Source: Halobellus inordinatus (GTDB taxonomy: Archaea; Halobacteriota; Halobacteria; Halobacteriales; Haloferacaceae). Taken from it: DNA of 64,000 nucleotides. Both the position numbers and the translations under genes were made by a program. The notes beneath the pieces were generated by a model. That model saw nothing but the letters and a program-made list of their open reading frames with translations, was not told the origin of the DNA and searched no databases. The stretch lies in NCBI RefSeq assembly GCF_024464655.1, contig NZ_JANHAV010000001.1, positions 186,001-250,000 of the forward strand, given 5' to 3'. Positions 8,602-18,858 of this stretch are shown here, in pieces; positions within the stretch are counted from its first letter, which is position 1, and each line of letters opens with the position of its first letter.

Positions 8602-10604
8602 GCGGGGGCGACGCCGAGCAGGGCTCGAATCTGGGACCGTCGTCACCGTCTGATCCGACACAGCGTTCGTATTCGGCTCGACGACGCTCGAATCACGCAA
8701 CGCGCTCGCTCGGGGCGTTCGACCGCGCGGCGTACGCGCTGTTCGCCAGCCGAGCGGATTCACGCCGCCACGAGCGCGACCGGCGCGCTTACCGCGGAAC
8801 CAACCTGACCGTGGCGTTCGATCTGTACCTCGCTCGCGTCTACGCGTTCTCGTGGCTTCTGGCGGTGCTCGCCGGTGGGGCTCTCGTCGCCATCGGACTC
8901 GTGCTCCCACCAACGATGATCGAATCGGCCGCGGCTGGCCTCCTCGACCGACTCGCCGGCGTCGGTACCGGTGAAATCGGTGGCTCCACCGCCGACGCCC
9001 TCGATATCTCCCGACGGAACGCGACAGCACTGGCCGGGCTCGTCGGCGTTCTCGCAGCCGCGGGTGTCCACTGGAGCGTCGTCTACGCCGGCGGCCGGTA
9101 CCTCCGCTGGCTGACCGCCGCGCGGCGATCGAACATCGGGCGCACGCTTCCGAGTGCGGTTCGCTACCTGAACGTCCTCGCGTCTGGGAGCGACGGCCGC
9201 CGCGCGATGCTCCGGCGCGTCGCCGACACCGACGCCTACGGGGAGACGGCAGTCGCGCTCCGAAAGGCGCTCAACACCGCCGCGATGACGGGGAACGTCG
9301 ACGAGGGATTGCGGCGAGTCGCCCGCGACACGCCGGCACAGGACACGCTCGCGCCCTTCTTGCTGAAGTTCCGCGAGCACGCCGAGCAGGGCTCGGACGC
9401 GCTCCGGGAGTACCTCGCGATGGAGAGCCGGATGCTGCGGCACCAGCAGGACCGGGATCGGCGTCGCGCGCAGGGATTTCTCGAACTGCTCGCGGAACTG
9501 TTCGTCGTGTTGCTCGTCCTCCCGGCGCTCCTCGTCATCGTCCTCACGGTGATGAGCATCGTCTCGCCCGAACTCTCGGCACCGGTTGAGACGCCGCTCG
9601 GTCCCGTCACGCTCCGTGCGCTCGCCGTCTACGGCAGCGCGGCGTTCATTCTCGTAGTCGGCCTCGGGACTGCGGGGCTCGTCGCCCGGCTCCGGCCGCC
9701 GGATCAGCACGTCACCTACCATCGACCCGCGAGCACGGTCGGTACACTCCGCACGGCGACGACGAACCCCGCGAGCGCGAGCGTCGCGTTCGCGCCGATC
9801 GGCGTCGCCGCGCTCGTCGCGTCTGTCCTCCTCGGCGTCGACGTCGTGATCTCGCTTCTGGTCGGCTACGTCGGCTACGCGATTCCTGTCGGCCTCGTCG
9901 CCGTCCGCCGTGCCCGACTCGACGACGCGAAGGACCACGAACTCAAAGACTTCGTGCACGCCGTCTCCGGCCACGTCAACCTCGGGCGGCCCTTCTCCGC
10001 CGCGGTCGAACACGTCGCCCGCGACGTCGACCTCGGGCCGCTGAACGGTGACGTCGCCGATCTCTCGATGAATCTGCACCTCACAACGCCGACGGCGGAC
10101 GCGGAGACCGACCTGCGGACGGCGGCGCTCGATCGGTTCGTCGACCGCGTCGGCACGCCGATGGCCGAGCAGACGGTCGGCCTCGTGATCGGCGCGCTCG
10201 ACGCCGGCAGCGACACGGGCGTCGTCTTCGAGACGCTCCAGAGCGAAGTGGGCCGCCTCTATCACGAGAAACGCGCGCTCAGATCGGGGATGCTCGTCTA
10301 CGTCGCCGTCGGCTGGACGACTGCGCTTTTAGTCGTCGGGATCAGCGTCGCGACGAGCGCCAACGTCTTCGCCGGGTTCGACCGGCTATCGACGATGTCG
10401 GAGCTTTCGGGCGTCGCGGTCGATCCCGGCGCGGTCGACCTCGCGCGGGATCAGTACCGCGTCTACGTGACCACCCAGGCGACGATGCTCGCCGCCGGGT
10501 GGTTCGCCGGCGTCGCCAGTCGCGGGCAGTACGAGGCGCTCTTGCACTCCGGAAGTCTGGTCGCAGTCTGTCATATCGTATTTGCGGGAATGGGGTTGGT
10601 ATGA
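8598..10604 (+). CDS. pilC: Type IV pilus membrane platform protein (PilC/TadC, T2SSF domains)
   Basis: A 668-residue polytopic membrane protein that partners PilB and feeds pilins from the membrane into the growing filament. After a 70-residue charged cytoplasmic start, hydrophobic segments lie at about residues 82-105, 143-165, 292-320, 340-362, 395-436, 565-588, 625-640 and 653-668. The two T2SSF-type cytoplasmic halves are visible as RALRKALNTA/GNVDEGLRRVA and LVIGALDAGSDTGVVFETL. The duplicated arrangement is typical of archaeal PilC. It starts at GTG 8598, overlapping the pilB stop, with GGAGG about 9 bases upstream; its own stop overlaps the first prepilin-like gene (ATGA). Confidence 0.92.
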   Translation: MSGGDAEQGSNLGPSSPSDPTQRSYSARRRSNHATRSLGAFDRAAYALFASRADSRRHERDRRAYRGTNLTVAFDLYLARVYAFSWLLAVLAGGALVAIGLVLPPTMIESAAAGLLDRLAGVGTGEIGGSTADALDISRRNATALAGLVGVLAAAGVHWSVVYAGGRYLRWLTAARRSNIGRTLPSAVRYLNVLASGSDGRRAMLRRVADTDAYGETAVALRKALNTAAMTGNVDEGLRRVARDTPAQDTLAPFLLKFREHAEQGSDALREYLAMESRMLRHQQDRDRRRAQGFLELLAELFVVLLVLPALLVIVLTVMSIVSPELSAPVETPLGPVTLRALAVYGSAAFILVVGLGTAGLVARLRPPDQHVTYHRPASTVGTLRTATTNPASASVAFAPIGVAALVASVLLGVDVVISLLVGYVGYAIPVGLVAVRRARLDDAKDHELKDFVHAVSGHVNLGRPFSAAVEHVARDVDLGPLNGDVADLSMNLHLTTPTADAETDLRTAALDRFVDRVGTPMAEQTVGLVIGALDAGSDTGVVFETLQSEVGRLYHEKRALRSGMLVYVAVGWTTALLVVGISVATSANVFAGFDRLSTMSELSGVAVDPGAVDLARDQYRVYVTTQATMLAAGWFAGVASRGQYEALLHSGSLVAVCHIVFAGMGLV

Positions 10605-11347
10605 GCGCCGACAGCTCCGTTTCTGCGCCGGGGAACGACCGCGCACAGACGGCGGTCGTCGGCGTCGCGCTCCTCCTTGGAATCACCGTCCTCGCTGTCG
10701 GCGGACTCACGGCGACGGCCGGATCGATTGTCGAGGACGGGTCGGCCTCGGCGGCCGCGACGCGCGTCGGCGACGACTTCGAGACGGCACTCGGCCCCGC
10801 CCCCGGCGACCGAGAGACGACTGTCGAACTCGCGACGGGGACGATTCAGGTGGTCAACCGGACCGTGTGGCTCCTCGACGACGAGGGCGTCGTCTGGGCG
10901 GGCCACGCCGGGGCGATCGTCTACGCCGACGGCGGCCAGCGCGTCACCGGCTTCGCTGGTGCCGTCGTCCAGAGCGACGACCGCGGCAGTCGCGTCGTCG
11001 CGCCGAGTCGGGTCGCACCCGCGAACGGGACCCTGTACGTCGGGGTACCCGTCCTGAACGCCAGCGGCGCGGACGGCGTCTCGACCGGCGGCCATCGCCT
11101 CGCGATGACGCTCCGCACCGACGCGCGAACCGAGCGGGTCGATCTCCCTGCGTCCTCGTACCGCATCGGCATCGAAACGCCGACGCCGGCCGCCTGGGAA
11201 CGCCACCTCCAGGCACGCGGCGCAACGACCTCACGCCGCGACATCGACGGCGACGGCACGCCGAGCGTCGTCGCGTCTTTCGAGGGCGAGCGGACCGCCT
11301 ATCTCGTCGTCCACGACGTGCGGCTTGCGGTCGAGGTGGGCCGATGA
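10601..11347 (+). CDS. Prepilin-like pilus operon protein 1
   Basis: A 248-residue secreted protein. A short charged N-terminus ending NDRA-QTAVVGVALLLGIT is followed by one hydrophobic helix (about residues 17-38). D-R-(A/G)-Q followed by a hydrophobic helix is the form recognised by the archaeal prepilin peptidase PibD, as in archaellins (DRGQ). The rest is extracellular and beta-rich, with N-x-S/T sites (VVNRTVW, ANGTLY, LNASGA) suitable for N-glycosylation. ATG 10601 overlaps the pilC stop. An upstream in-frame ATG at 10499 lies inside pilC and is not used. It is probably a minor pilin or filament-priming subunit. Confidence 0.85.
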   Translation: MSADSSVSAPGNDRAQTAVVGVALLLGITVLAVGGLTATAGSIVEDGSASAAATRVGDDFETALGPAPGDRETTVELATGTIQVVNRTVWLLDDEGVVWAGHAGAIVYADGGQRVTGFAGAVVQSDDRGSRVVAPSRVAPANGTLYVGVPVLNASGADGVSTGGHRLAMTLRTDARTERVDLPASSYRIGIETPTPAAWERHLQARGATTSRRDIDGDGTPSVVASFEGERTAYLVVHDVRLAVEVGR

Positions 11348-11928
11348 GCCGGCGACGCGACACAGGAGGGTGGAGTCGGTCGCAGGGGCGATCGTTCGAT
11401 CGCGGCCTCTCGCCCGTCGTGGGCAAGACGCTCGAACTCGGCGTCGGCGTGCTGTTCGTCGCGCTCCTGACGGCGACGTTCTTCGGCGGCATCGCGCCCG
11501 ACTACCGCGCGGCGGTCGGGACCGAACTCGGCGATCGGGCGCTCGTCGCGGCCGCCGAGCGCGTCGAAGCGGCGGTCCCAACCGACACGGACGTACGCGC
11601 GGACCGCAGCGTTGCCGTCCGACTTCCGCCCGCTATTCGCGGTGATCCCTACCGAGTCGTCGTCGCGAACGATACGTCCACGCCGGCGCTGCGGCTCGTT
11701 CATCCGGATGCCTCAATCGGCGGACGGATCCGGCTCACCGTTCCCGACGCCACCGTCGTCCGCGGCTCGTGGGACAGTGCGTCGCCGTCGCGGGCGGTCG
11801 TCGTCGTGACCGAGGGACGAGTTTCGATTCGACTCCTCAACGAGCGTAACGGCGCCTCGCGCCTCGCAGAGCGTGATCGCTCACGCGGCTCCGTTTCGTC
11901 AACGATCGAACGGGAGGCGGCTACGTGA
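11344..11928 (+). CDS. Prepilin-like pilus operon protein 2
   Basis: A 194-residue protein with the classical haloarchaeal pilin N-terminus RG-LSPVVGKTLELGVG (about residues 20-34), followed by a hydrophobic helix FVALLTATFFGGI. Cleavage by PibD after RG is expected. The exported part is beta-rich and basic for this organism (RLLNERNGASRLAERDRSRG near the C-terminus). It overlaps both neighbours by four bases (ATGA and GTGA), so translation is coupled. Of the five it looks most like a standard pilin at its N-terminus, but it lacks the short length of the abundant haloarchaeal pilins. Confidence 0.85.
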   Translation: MSRRRDTGGWSRSQGRSFDRGLSPVVGKTLELGVGVLFVALLTATFFGGIAPDYRAAVGTELGDRALVAAAERVEAAVPTDTDVRADRSVAVRLPPAIRGDPYRVVVANDTSTPALRLVHPDASIGGRIRLTVPDATVVRGSWDSASPSRAVVVVTEGRVSIRLLNERNGASRLAERDRSRGSVSSTIEREAAT

Positions 11929-12635
11929 CGTCGCGCGCCCAGGCGAATCTGATCGGCTTCGCCGTGGCGGTCGTCGTCGTGACGGCGGTCACGGTCGCCG
12001 GCGCGGCGCTCGCGAACGACGCGCTCGTCGACGCCGATCGGGATCCGGCGACGACGCACGCCGCGGACGATCTCGCCGCGCACCTCCTCGATGTCGACGC
12101 CGCACACACGCGCGGGCCGAACGTCGTCCGCTCAGCGGCCGTCAGGAATCTGACCGCGTCCGACCTCGAAGCCGCCGTCCCGTCTCTCCGGGGACGGTCG
12201 ATCCGTATCACACTCGGCGGCGACGTTCTCGTGGAGCGCAGCGGCCACGCGGTGTCGGGCGATGGTCGTCGCGTCCGCGATGCGGGATTCGAGCGGGTCG
12301 AACGCCGCGTTCGTGTCGAGCACCCTGTTCAGAATACCGAGCGGATCGTGCTCTCGGATCGACGTGAAGTCACGCTCGCGGACCACACGGGAGACGTCAC
12401 GGTGGCGGTGGACCCGCGTCGAGGACGAAGTGTGACGACAGTTCGAGCCGGCAACAGAGTCGTCCTCCACGACCCGTCCGGCCTCGAGGGCGAGTACTCG
12501 GTCGCCGTTCCGGACGCGTACCCGCTCGTGCTCGCATTCGACGCCGACGATCCATACGTTGCCGGAGCGGCGACTGTCGCGTGGCACACAAGAAATGCCA
12601 GCGTCGAGCGGCTGGTGGTGAGTGTCGGTGCGTGA
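11925..12635 (+). CDS. Prepilin-like pilus operon protein 3
   Basis: A 236-residue protein starting at GTG 11925, with GGGAGG about eight bases upstream. Almost at the very N-terminus comes SRA-QANLIGFAVAVVVVTAV, the same R-A-Q junction followed by a hydrophobic helix as in its neighbours. The exported domain is acidic, with possible glycosylation sequons (VRNLTAS, RNASVE). It is likely a minor pilin. It overlaps the previous gene by four bases and the next by 8-14 bases. Confidence 0.83.
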   Translation: MTSRAQANLIGFAVAVVVVTAVTVAGAALANDALVDADRDPATTHAADDLAAHLLDVDAAHTRGPNVVRSAAVRNLTASDLEAAVPSLRGRSIRITLGGDVLVERSGHAVSGDGRRVRDAGFERVERRVRVEHPVQNTERIVLSDRREVTLADHTGDVTVAVDPRRGRSVTTVRAGNRVVLHDPSGLEGEYSVAVPDAYPLVLAFDADDPYVAGAATVAWHTRNASVERLVVSVGA

Positions 12636-13044
12636 CCGCTCCGATCGAGCGCAGCTCGCGACATCGCTCCTCGAAGCTGCCGTGGGCGCGCTCTTGATCC
12701 TCGCGGTCGTCGCCGGGTTCCTCTGGATTCCGGCCGCCGAGGGGGGCTCGGACGCGAAGCTCGACCGCACTGCAGCCGACGCACTCGCGATCCTCGACGC
12801 GGAGCCACCGATCGGCGCCGGCCGGAGTCGACTCGCGGCGGCCTGTCGCTCGCCGGCCGCACTCGCAACCGAACGCGACGCCCTTCGGGCTCGACTCGAT
12901 GCGGTTCTTCCGACAGCCGCGTTCGGGCGTATCGAGTTCCCACACGGGACCGTCGGTCCGCCATCGCCCAACGGCGCGCCGTCCGGGCGAGCGACGCTCG
13001 CGACGGGGCAGTGTACCGTCACGCTACGGGTGTGGTACGCGTGA
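12622..13044 (+). CDS. Prepilin-like pilus operon protein 4
   Basis: A 140-residue protein with SDRA-QLATSLLEAAVGALLILA near the N-terminus; the junction and helix match the other members, and a glutamate eight residues after the junction recalls the Glu5 region of bacterial pseudopilins. It has two cysteines in the exported part (RLAAACRSP and TGQCTVTL) that could form a disulphide. GTG at 12622 is given; GTG at 12628 is equally possible and would shorten the overlap with the previous gene from 14 to 8 bases. Confidence 0.82.
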   Translation: MSVRDRSDRAQLATSLLEAAVGALLILAVVAGFLWIPAAEGGSDAKLDRTAADALAILDAEPPIGAGRSRLAAACRSPAALATERDALRARLDAVLPTAAFGRIEFPHGTVGPPSPNGAPSGRATLATGQCTVTLRVWYA

Positions 13045-13616
13045 CCCGCCGCTGGCCGCAGTCACCGCGTGGCGGACCGCTCCGGGATGACGACCGCGCA
13101 CAGATCGTGCTCGTCGCGGCCGCGGTCGTCGCCGTCGCCTTCCTCTCGATGACGCTCGCCTACGCGCAACTTGGCTACGACGCCGACCGGACCGCCGCGG
13201 GCGCGGTCGACGTTGCGTCGCTCGCGGAGATCGACCGTAGCCTGACCGCCTCCTTCCGCACGGCCGTCCGTGACGCCGAAACGGACGCCGGGCGCGACGT
13301 CTCGTGGCGTGACCGCGGCTCGCTCGTCGAGCGAATCCGGACAGATGTCGGTACGGATATCGACCGACTGGAGCGTTCCCACGCGGACGAGAGCAGAGCG
13401 GTGACCGTGACGTTCGACGACGCGGAGGCCACTCGCTGGGCGGCCGAGCGCTGTCCCTCCGGTCGCGGACGCGATTTCGGGCCGTGTCGAGCGATCGATG
13501 GCGTCGTCGTTCAGGAGCGGGCGGGGGAGACGACGGTCGTCGCCGCCGCGGTCAGCGTCCGGATTGTCTCGCCAGCGGAATCGACGACGGCGACGCTCTC
13601 GCTGCGGGCCGTCTGA
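13041..13616 (+). CDS. Prepilin-like pilus operon protein 5
   Basis: A 191-residue protein with DDRA-QIVLVAAAVVAVAFLSM (about residues 15-34), the fifth R-A-Q junction followed by a hydrophobic helix. The exported domain is charged, with two cysteines (AERCPSG and GPCRAI). GTG 13041 overlaps the previous stop (GTGA); an upstream in-frame ATG at 13011 would bury the start in the previous gene and is less likely. It closes the pilus operon; the next gene is on the other strand 37 bases away. Confidence 0.82.
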   Translation: MTRRWPQSPRGGPLRDDDRAQIVLVAAAVVAVAFLSMTLAYAQLGYDADRTAAGAVDVASLAEIDRSLTASFRTAVRDAETDAGRDVSWRDRGSLVERIRTDVGTDIDRLERSHADESRAVTVTFDDAEATRWAAERCPSGRGRDFGPCRAIDGVVVQERAGETTVVAAAVSVRIVSPAESTTATLSLRAV

Positions 13617-13653
13617 TCGTCGCTGGACGGTAAGGGGTACGTGCTGCCGCGAC

Positions 13654-14349
13654 TCAGCCGCCGAGTGCGGAAAACAGCGCGTAGCTACCGACGTAGCTGA
13701 CCGAGATGACCGCCGCGAAGCCGACGCCCCCGAGCAGCGGTCGGCGCAGTCGAACGACCCAGTAGAGCGCGGCGAACATTACGCCCTCCGCGATGACGAT
13801 GAACGCCGGGACGTGACCGAGCATCGCGAACGGTGCGATGGCGTAGCTCCAGATGCCGGCGTAGTGTGCTCCGTACTCGAAGAATCCCACGAGTACCATT
13901 CCGGTCACCGCCGGACCGAGGGTCGCGGCGACGGGTCCGGCGATTTCATCGAGTCGCCGTCCGAAGTAGCCGAAGTAGGTGACGACGAGCGCCCACGCGA
14001 TCGGCATATACAGCGGTGATCCCAGGAGCATCGGAAGCGAATCCGGATACACTAACGACCCCGTCGAGACGAGAAACGCGTCGACACCCACTTCTAACAC
14101 GCCTGCGACGCTCCCGAGCACGAAGACGTCGCGAATCTTCGGCGACCGCAATGCGACGCCGATTCCGATCGCGTACAGCAGACCGTTGTACGCGTAGGTC
14201 AGCCACAGCGGCGTTTCGAAAGCCACGACGTGCCCGAAGACGAGCAGATTCACGCCGAGCCAGCCGAGCACTCGCCGATCGGTCGCCGTGAGCGCCCACG
14301 CCTTCGGGTCCGATACTCCCTCCGCGCTCGCGTCGAGTGTTTCTCTCAT
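13654..14349 (-). CDS. Conserved membrane protein, six to seven TM helices
   Basis: A 231-residue integral membrane protein with about seven hydrophobic segments (for example VLGWLGVNLLVFGHVVAF, WLTYAYNGLLYAIGIGVAL, AWALVVTYFGYF, PAFIVIAEGVMFAALYWVV). The loops carry short conserved-looking polar motifs (ETPLWLTYAYN, VDAFLV, FEYGAHYAGIWSY), which suggests an enzyme or carrier rather than a scaffold. I cannot name the family. It lies between the pilus operon and the sensor kinase, convergent with the former, and starts from its own promoter. Confidence 0.8.
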   Translation of the reverse strand: MRETLDASAEGVSDPKAWALTATDRRVLGWLGVNLLVFGHVVAFETPLWLTYAYNGLLYAIGIGVALRSPKIRDVFVLGSVAGVLEVGVDAFLVSTGSLVYPDSLPMLLGSPLYMPIAWALVVTYFGYFGRRLDEIAGPVAATLGPAVTGMVLVGFFEYGAHYAGIWSYAIAPFAMLGHVPAFIVIAEGVMFAALYWVVRLRRPLLGGVGFAAVISVSYVGSYALFSALGG

Positions 14350-14556
14350 CCGGTCGATGGCGCTACTCGCTCTAGCGCCGGAATAAAACTTCCTTCAGCC
14401 GCGATCGGACTGACCACATTGTCAAAGTTTCACACAGTGTGTCACGTTTGGCTGTGTTCCGGACCATCCCGCCGTCGTAGGCCGATTCGACCCGCTCTGC
14501 CGACTGGTGGTTTGATGTACCAGGGCTGCTTCGGGGAAACACGTCACTACTCTCGT

Positions 14557-16251
14557 ATGCCGTGGGAACTCACTGCGATCTCCGCTGTCGGGTTCGCTAC
14601 TGTCATCGTGTACGCAGTGGTCGTCGTCCTCGGTTGGCAGCACCGGGACTCACGGTGTGGCCCGGAGATCGCGGCACTCCACCTCGTCGTCGGGCTCTCC
14701 GCGCTCGCGTACGCGATCCAGCTCGGATTCGACTCCGTCGCGGCACAGACCGTCTGGTGGGAACTCTCCTTTGCGTTCTCGACCGTCGTCCCGATCCTGT
14801 GGCTCGTCTTCGTCGTCCAGTACGTCAGCCGCTCGCAGTGGCTCACCCCGGTGCGCGCGGGACTACTCACCGTCGAACCGCTCGCCGTCGTTCTCGCGGT
14901 CGCGACGAACGCCTCGCACAATCTCGTCTGGACGGTCGCGCCGGACACGACGGCGACGGCGGGATCGGCAATCGACCTCGTGTTCGGGCCGCTCTACTAC
15001 ACGCACATCGTCCTCGCGTACGTCGCCGTCGCGGTCGGAATGAGTATGATCCTCTTCGTCGGGATCCGCTGGTCGCTGGTGTACTGGAAGCAAGTGGTCG
15101 TCCTGCTCATCGCGCCGCTCCCGCCGTTCCTCTCGAACATAGCGTTTATGCTCGGCGTGAGCCCCATCCCCAACCTCGACCTGACGCCGTTCGTGTTCTC
15201 GTTTACGGGGGTCCTCCTGGTACTCAGCCTCTATCACTTTGATCTGCTCGAACGCGTCCCCATCGCACGGCGACAAGCGCTCCAGGCGATGGGCGACGGG
15301 CTCGTGGTCCTCGACACCGACCGCGTCGTGGTCGACGCCGACGACATCGCCTGCCGCGTGCTCGACCCCGCGCCACGGATCGGCCACTCGATTACGGCGG
15401 TGTTTCCCGATCGGCCCTTCGATCAGCTTCACGGCACCACCGTCACCGACGCGAACAACCTGGCCTACGACGTCCGCGTCTCAGAGCTCACCGACGAGCG
15501 CGGCGACGAGATCGGCTACGCCGTAGCGCTGCGCGACGTCACCAGCCGCCACCGATACGAACAGCGACTCGAGGTGGCCAACCGAGTGCTCCGGCACAAT
15601 CTCCGCAACGATATGAACGTCGTTCGCGGGTACGCGGATCTCGTCGCGTCGGGCTCGGCGGACGATGCGACCCGAGCCGCGGAGTCGATTCTCTCCCGCA
15701 CGGACGACCTCCTCACCGTCAGCGACAAGGCCCGGAAAGTGTCCGAACTCGACGACTCGCACTCGCAGCCCTCGACGACGCACGACGTGACCGCGCTCGT
15801 CGACAGCGTCGTCCACCAGGCCCGACGCGAGTACCCCGACGTTGTCATCCAGTTCGAGGGCGCCGCCCATACGGAGGCGCAACTCACCGACGCCGGGTCG
15901 CTCGCGACGGCCGTCGGAGAACTGCTGGAACTGCTCGTCTCGCAGGCCGACCGCGACGACCTCACCCTCCGGGTCGGGGTCGAGTGCCGCGACGACGTCG
16001 TCGTCCGCATCGAATCGAGCGGGGCCGGGATCCCAGCCGTCGACCGCGAAGCCCTCGCAGCGGAGTCGGAGACGCCGCTTCAGCACGCCGAAGGACTGGG
16101 GCTCTGGCTCGCGTACTGGTGCGTGATCGAAAACGGCGGCGAACTGCGATTCGGGGATGCGGACGGCGACGACGCGGTCGAGGCAGACTCGCCGCCGACC
16201 GAGACGGAAGCCAGCGTCATCCGCCTCCGCTTCCCCAGCGACTGTGCGTGA
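14557..16251 (+). CDS. 7TM sensor histidine kinase with degenerate ATP-binding site
   Basis: A 564-residue membrane protein. Residues 1-235 hold seven hydrophobic helices of the histidine-kinase-linked 7TM sensor type. A PAS-like domain (about 240-330) follows, then the HisKA H-box VLRHNLRNDMNVV with the phospho-accepting His at residue 347. The C-terminal HATPase domain keeps the G2 box GLGLWLAYW, but the N-box asparagines are absent (GELLELLVSQA where DNLLENA is usual) and the G1 box reads ESSGAGIP rather than DDGPGIP. ATG 14557 begins right before the first helix; ATG 14515 would add 14 unlike residues. No response regulator is adjacent, which is common in haloarchaea. Confidence 0.88.
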   Translation: MPWELTAISAVGFATVIVYAVVVVLGWQHRDSRCGPEIAALHLVVGLSALAYAIQLGFDSVAAQTVWWELSFAFSTVVPILWLVFVVQYVSRSQWLTPVRAGLLTVEPLAVVLAVATNASHNLVWTVAPDTTATAGSAIDLVFGPLYYTHIVLAYVAVAVGMSMILFVGIRWSLVYWKQVVVLLIAPLPPFLSNIAFMLGVSPIPNLDLTPFVFSFTGVLLVLSLYHFDLLERVPIARRQALQAMGDGLVVLDTDRVVVDADDIACRVLDPAPRIGHSITAVFPDRPFDQLHGTTVTDANNLAYDVRVSELTDERGDEIGYAVALRDVTSRHRYEQRLEVANRVLRHNLRNDMNVVRGYADLVASGSADDATRAAESILSRTDDLLTVSDKARKVSELDDSHSQPSTTHDVTALVDSVVHQARREYPDVVIQFEGAAHTEAQLTDAGSLATAVGELLELLVSQADRDDLTLRVGVECRDDVVVRIESSGAGIPAVDREALAAESETPLQHAEGLGLWLAYWCVIENGGELRFGDADGDDAVEADSPPTETEASVIRLRFPSDCA

Positions 16252-16326
16252 GCCGCTGCCACGACGTCCGACGATCTCTCGAAAATCGAAACCGATTAAA
16301 CGCGTCGACGTCCAACAGAGAGTGTA

Positions 16327-16411
16327 GCCGAGGTAGCCTAGCCCGGCCAAGGCGGCAGATTCGAAATCTGCTGTCCATTCGGACACGTGAGTTCAAATCT
16401 CACCCTCGGCG
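16327..16411 (+). tRNA. tRNA-Ser (anticodon CGA)
   Basis: The acceptor stem GCCGAGG pairs with CCTCGGC. The D arm is GCCTAGCCCGGCCAAGGC. The anticodon stem GCAGA/TCTGC encloses TTCGAAA with anticodon CGA. The long variable arm TGTCC-ATTC-GGACA is the class II feature of serine and leucine tRNAs. The T arm is GTGAG-TTCAAAT-CTCAC. The discriminator is G, as in serine tRNAs. There is no intron and CCA is not encoded. An AT-rich box (GATTAAAC) lies about 35 bases upstream. Confidence 0.96.
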
Positions 16412-16639
16412 CTTCTGAACTTTCGCCTTCGAGCGATGCGTCTGCGCCGCTCACCGTTCGTTCTTGCCGTATCGGGGTCCTCGCGGTCGTCTCGGGTGGT
16501 GACGAGGATCGCTCTATGCCTTCTCGCGCGGCTCTGGTGCGGCGGCGATAGCACCCGCTGGTCGTCTGTGAACGCGTGCCCGGCAGAACCGGGCGAGAAT
16601 CACCGGGTGCACATCCCGACGCGGGTGTGAGAACGCTTC

Positions 16640-18208
<1,569 letters not shown>

Positions 18209-18319
18209 GAGTCATGTGCTCACACGGACTGTGGACGTGCAGATATTTAAACTAACGCCTCTCGACAAGATGTCCCGCGTCGCGTTACCGACCTGACGCC
18301 GTCGTCGCCGGTAACGTCG

Positions 18320-18667
18320 TCACTCGACGAGTCGGACGGTGTCACCCGATTCGAGGTCGTCTGCGGCGCCGGCGGGGAGTTCGACGACCGTGTCCGCCGT
18401 CTCGATCCCGACGCCGCGCCACGCGCGGAGTCGTTTTTTCGCCACCACCTCGTCGTCGACGAGCCACAGCGCGTCGATGTCGAACGGCACGAACATCATA
18501 TGCAGGTCGCGCTTTCCCGACTCGCCGAAGGGGAACACCAGCGCGTACCCGTCCGGAATCGACCGCCGAAACATCAGCCCTCGCGCCTTCGAGAGAAACG
18601 TATCGGCGACGTCGACGTCGCTGGCGAGCGTCCGTCGGGTCCCGTCTCGGCGGTGTTCGAGTCGCAC
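18320..18667 (-). CDS. DUF192 family protein
   Basis: A 115-residue protein of the DUF192 family: ADTFLSKARGLMFRRSIPDG (the 'a.t..er..GLMfr' signature), LHMMFVPFDIDALWLV and the ending ADTVVELPAGAADDLESGDTV. DUF192 proteins are small beta-barrels of unknown biochemical role, often beside secretion or metabolic genes. The length is normal for the family, with no signal peptide here. It starts at GTG 18667. It is divergent from the palindromic repeat and the HNH-type gene that follow on the other strand. Confidence 0.9.
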   Translation of the reverse strand: MRLEHRRDGTRRTLASDVDVADTFLSKARGLMFRRSIPDGYALVFPFGESGKRDLHMMFVPFDIDALWLVDDEVVAKKRLRAWRGVGIETADTVVELPAGAADDLESGDTVRLVE

Positions 18668-18772
18668 AGGTGGCGCTCTCCCGGCGGACGAATAAATCGC
18701 TCGACTGACGCGGCTTCGGCCACTGTCAGATTCGACTCTGCACCGGCGGATTCAACTCGGCGGCGACGCTCT

Positions 18773-18856
18773 CTCATAGGGATTATCGTAACTGTTCGAG
18801 GTTCTCGCCGTACCATCAGGCGAGAAATCTATGAGGGCTTACGATAATCTCTATCA
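18773..18856 (-). repeat. Palindromic dispersed repeat, copy B (inverted relative to copy A)
   Basis: An 84-base segment that matches 224-308 in reverse orientation. It folds on itself almost end to end: ATAGGGATTATCGTAA (18776-18791) pairs with TTACGATAATCTCTAT (18839-18854) at 15 of 16 positions, the exception being a G-T wobble, and TTCTCGCC (18802-18809) pairs with GGCGAGAA (18819-18826). It ends two bases before the ATG of the HNH-type gene, so it must contain or replace that gene's promoter. The AT-rich AAATCTATG inside it, about 30 bases before the ATG, could serve as the TATA box. Confidence 0.85.
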
Positions 18857-18858
18857 GT

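Noticed and set aside
6469-9030. Minus-strand frame of 853 codons opposite pilB and pilC
   Set aside because: The composition is Arg/Gly/His-rich with no motif, and the plus-strand pilB-pilC pair explains the sequence. A typical antisense frame of GC-rich codons.
8760-10265. Minus-strand frame of 501 codons opposite pilC
   Set aside because: The composition mirrors the pilC codons (Asp/Glu/Arg/Val-rich, no hydrophobic core), and it has no start or promoter support.
16412-16639. Second RNA gene after tRNA-Ser
   Set aside because: The 228 bases have weak hairpins but no second tRNA cloverleaf and no promoter-like box.
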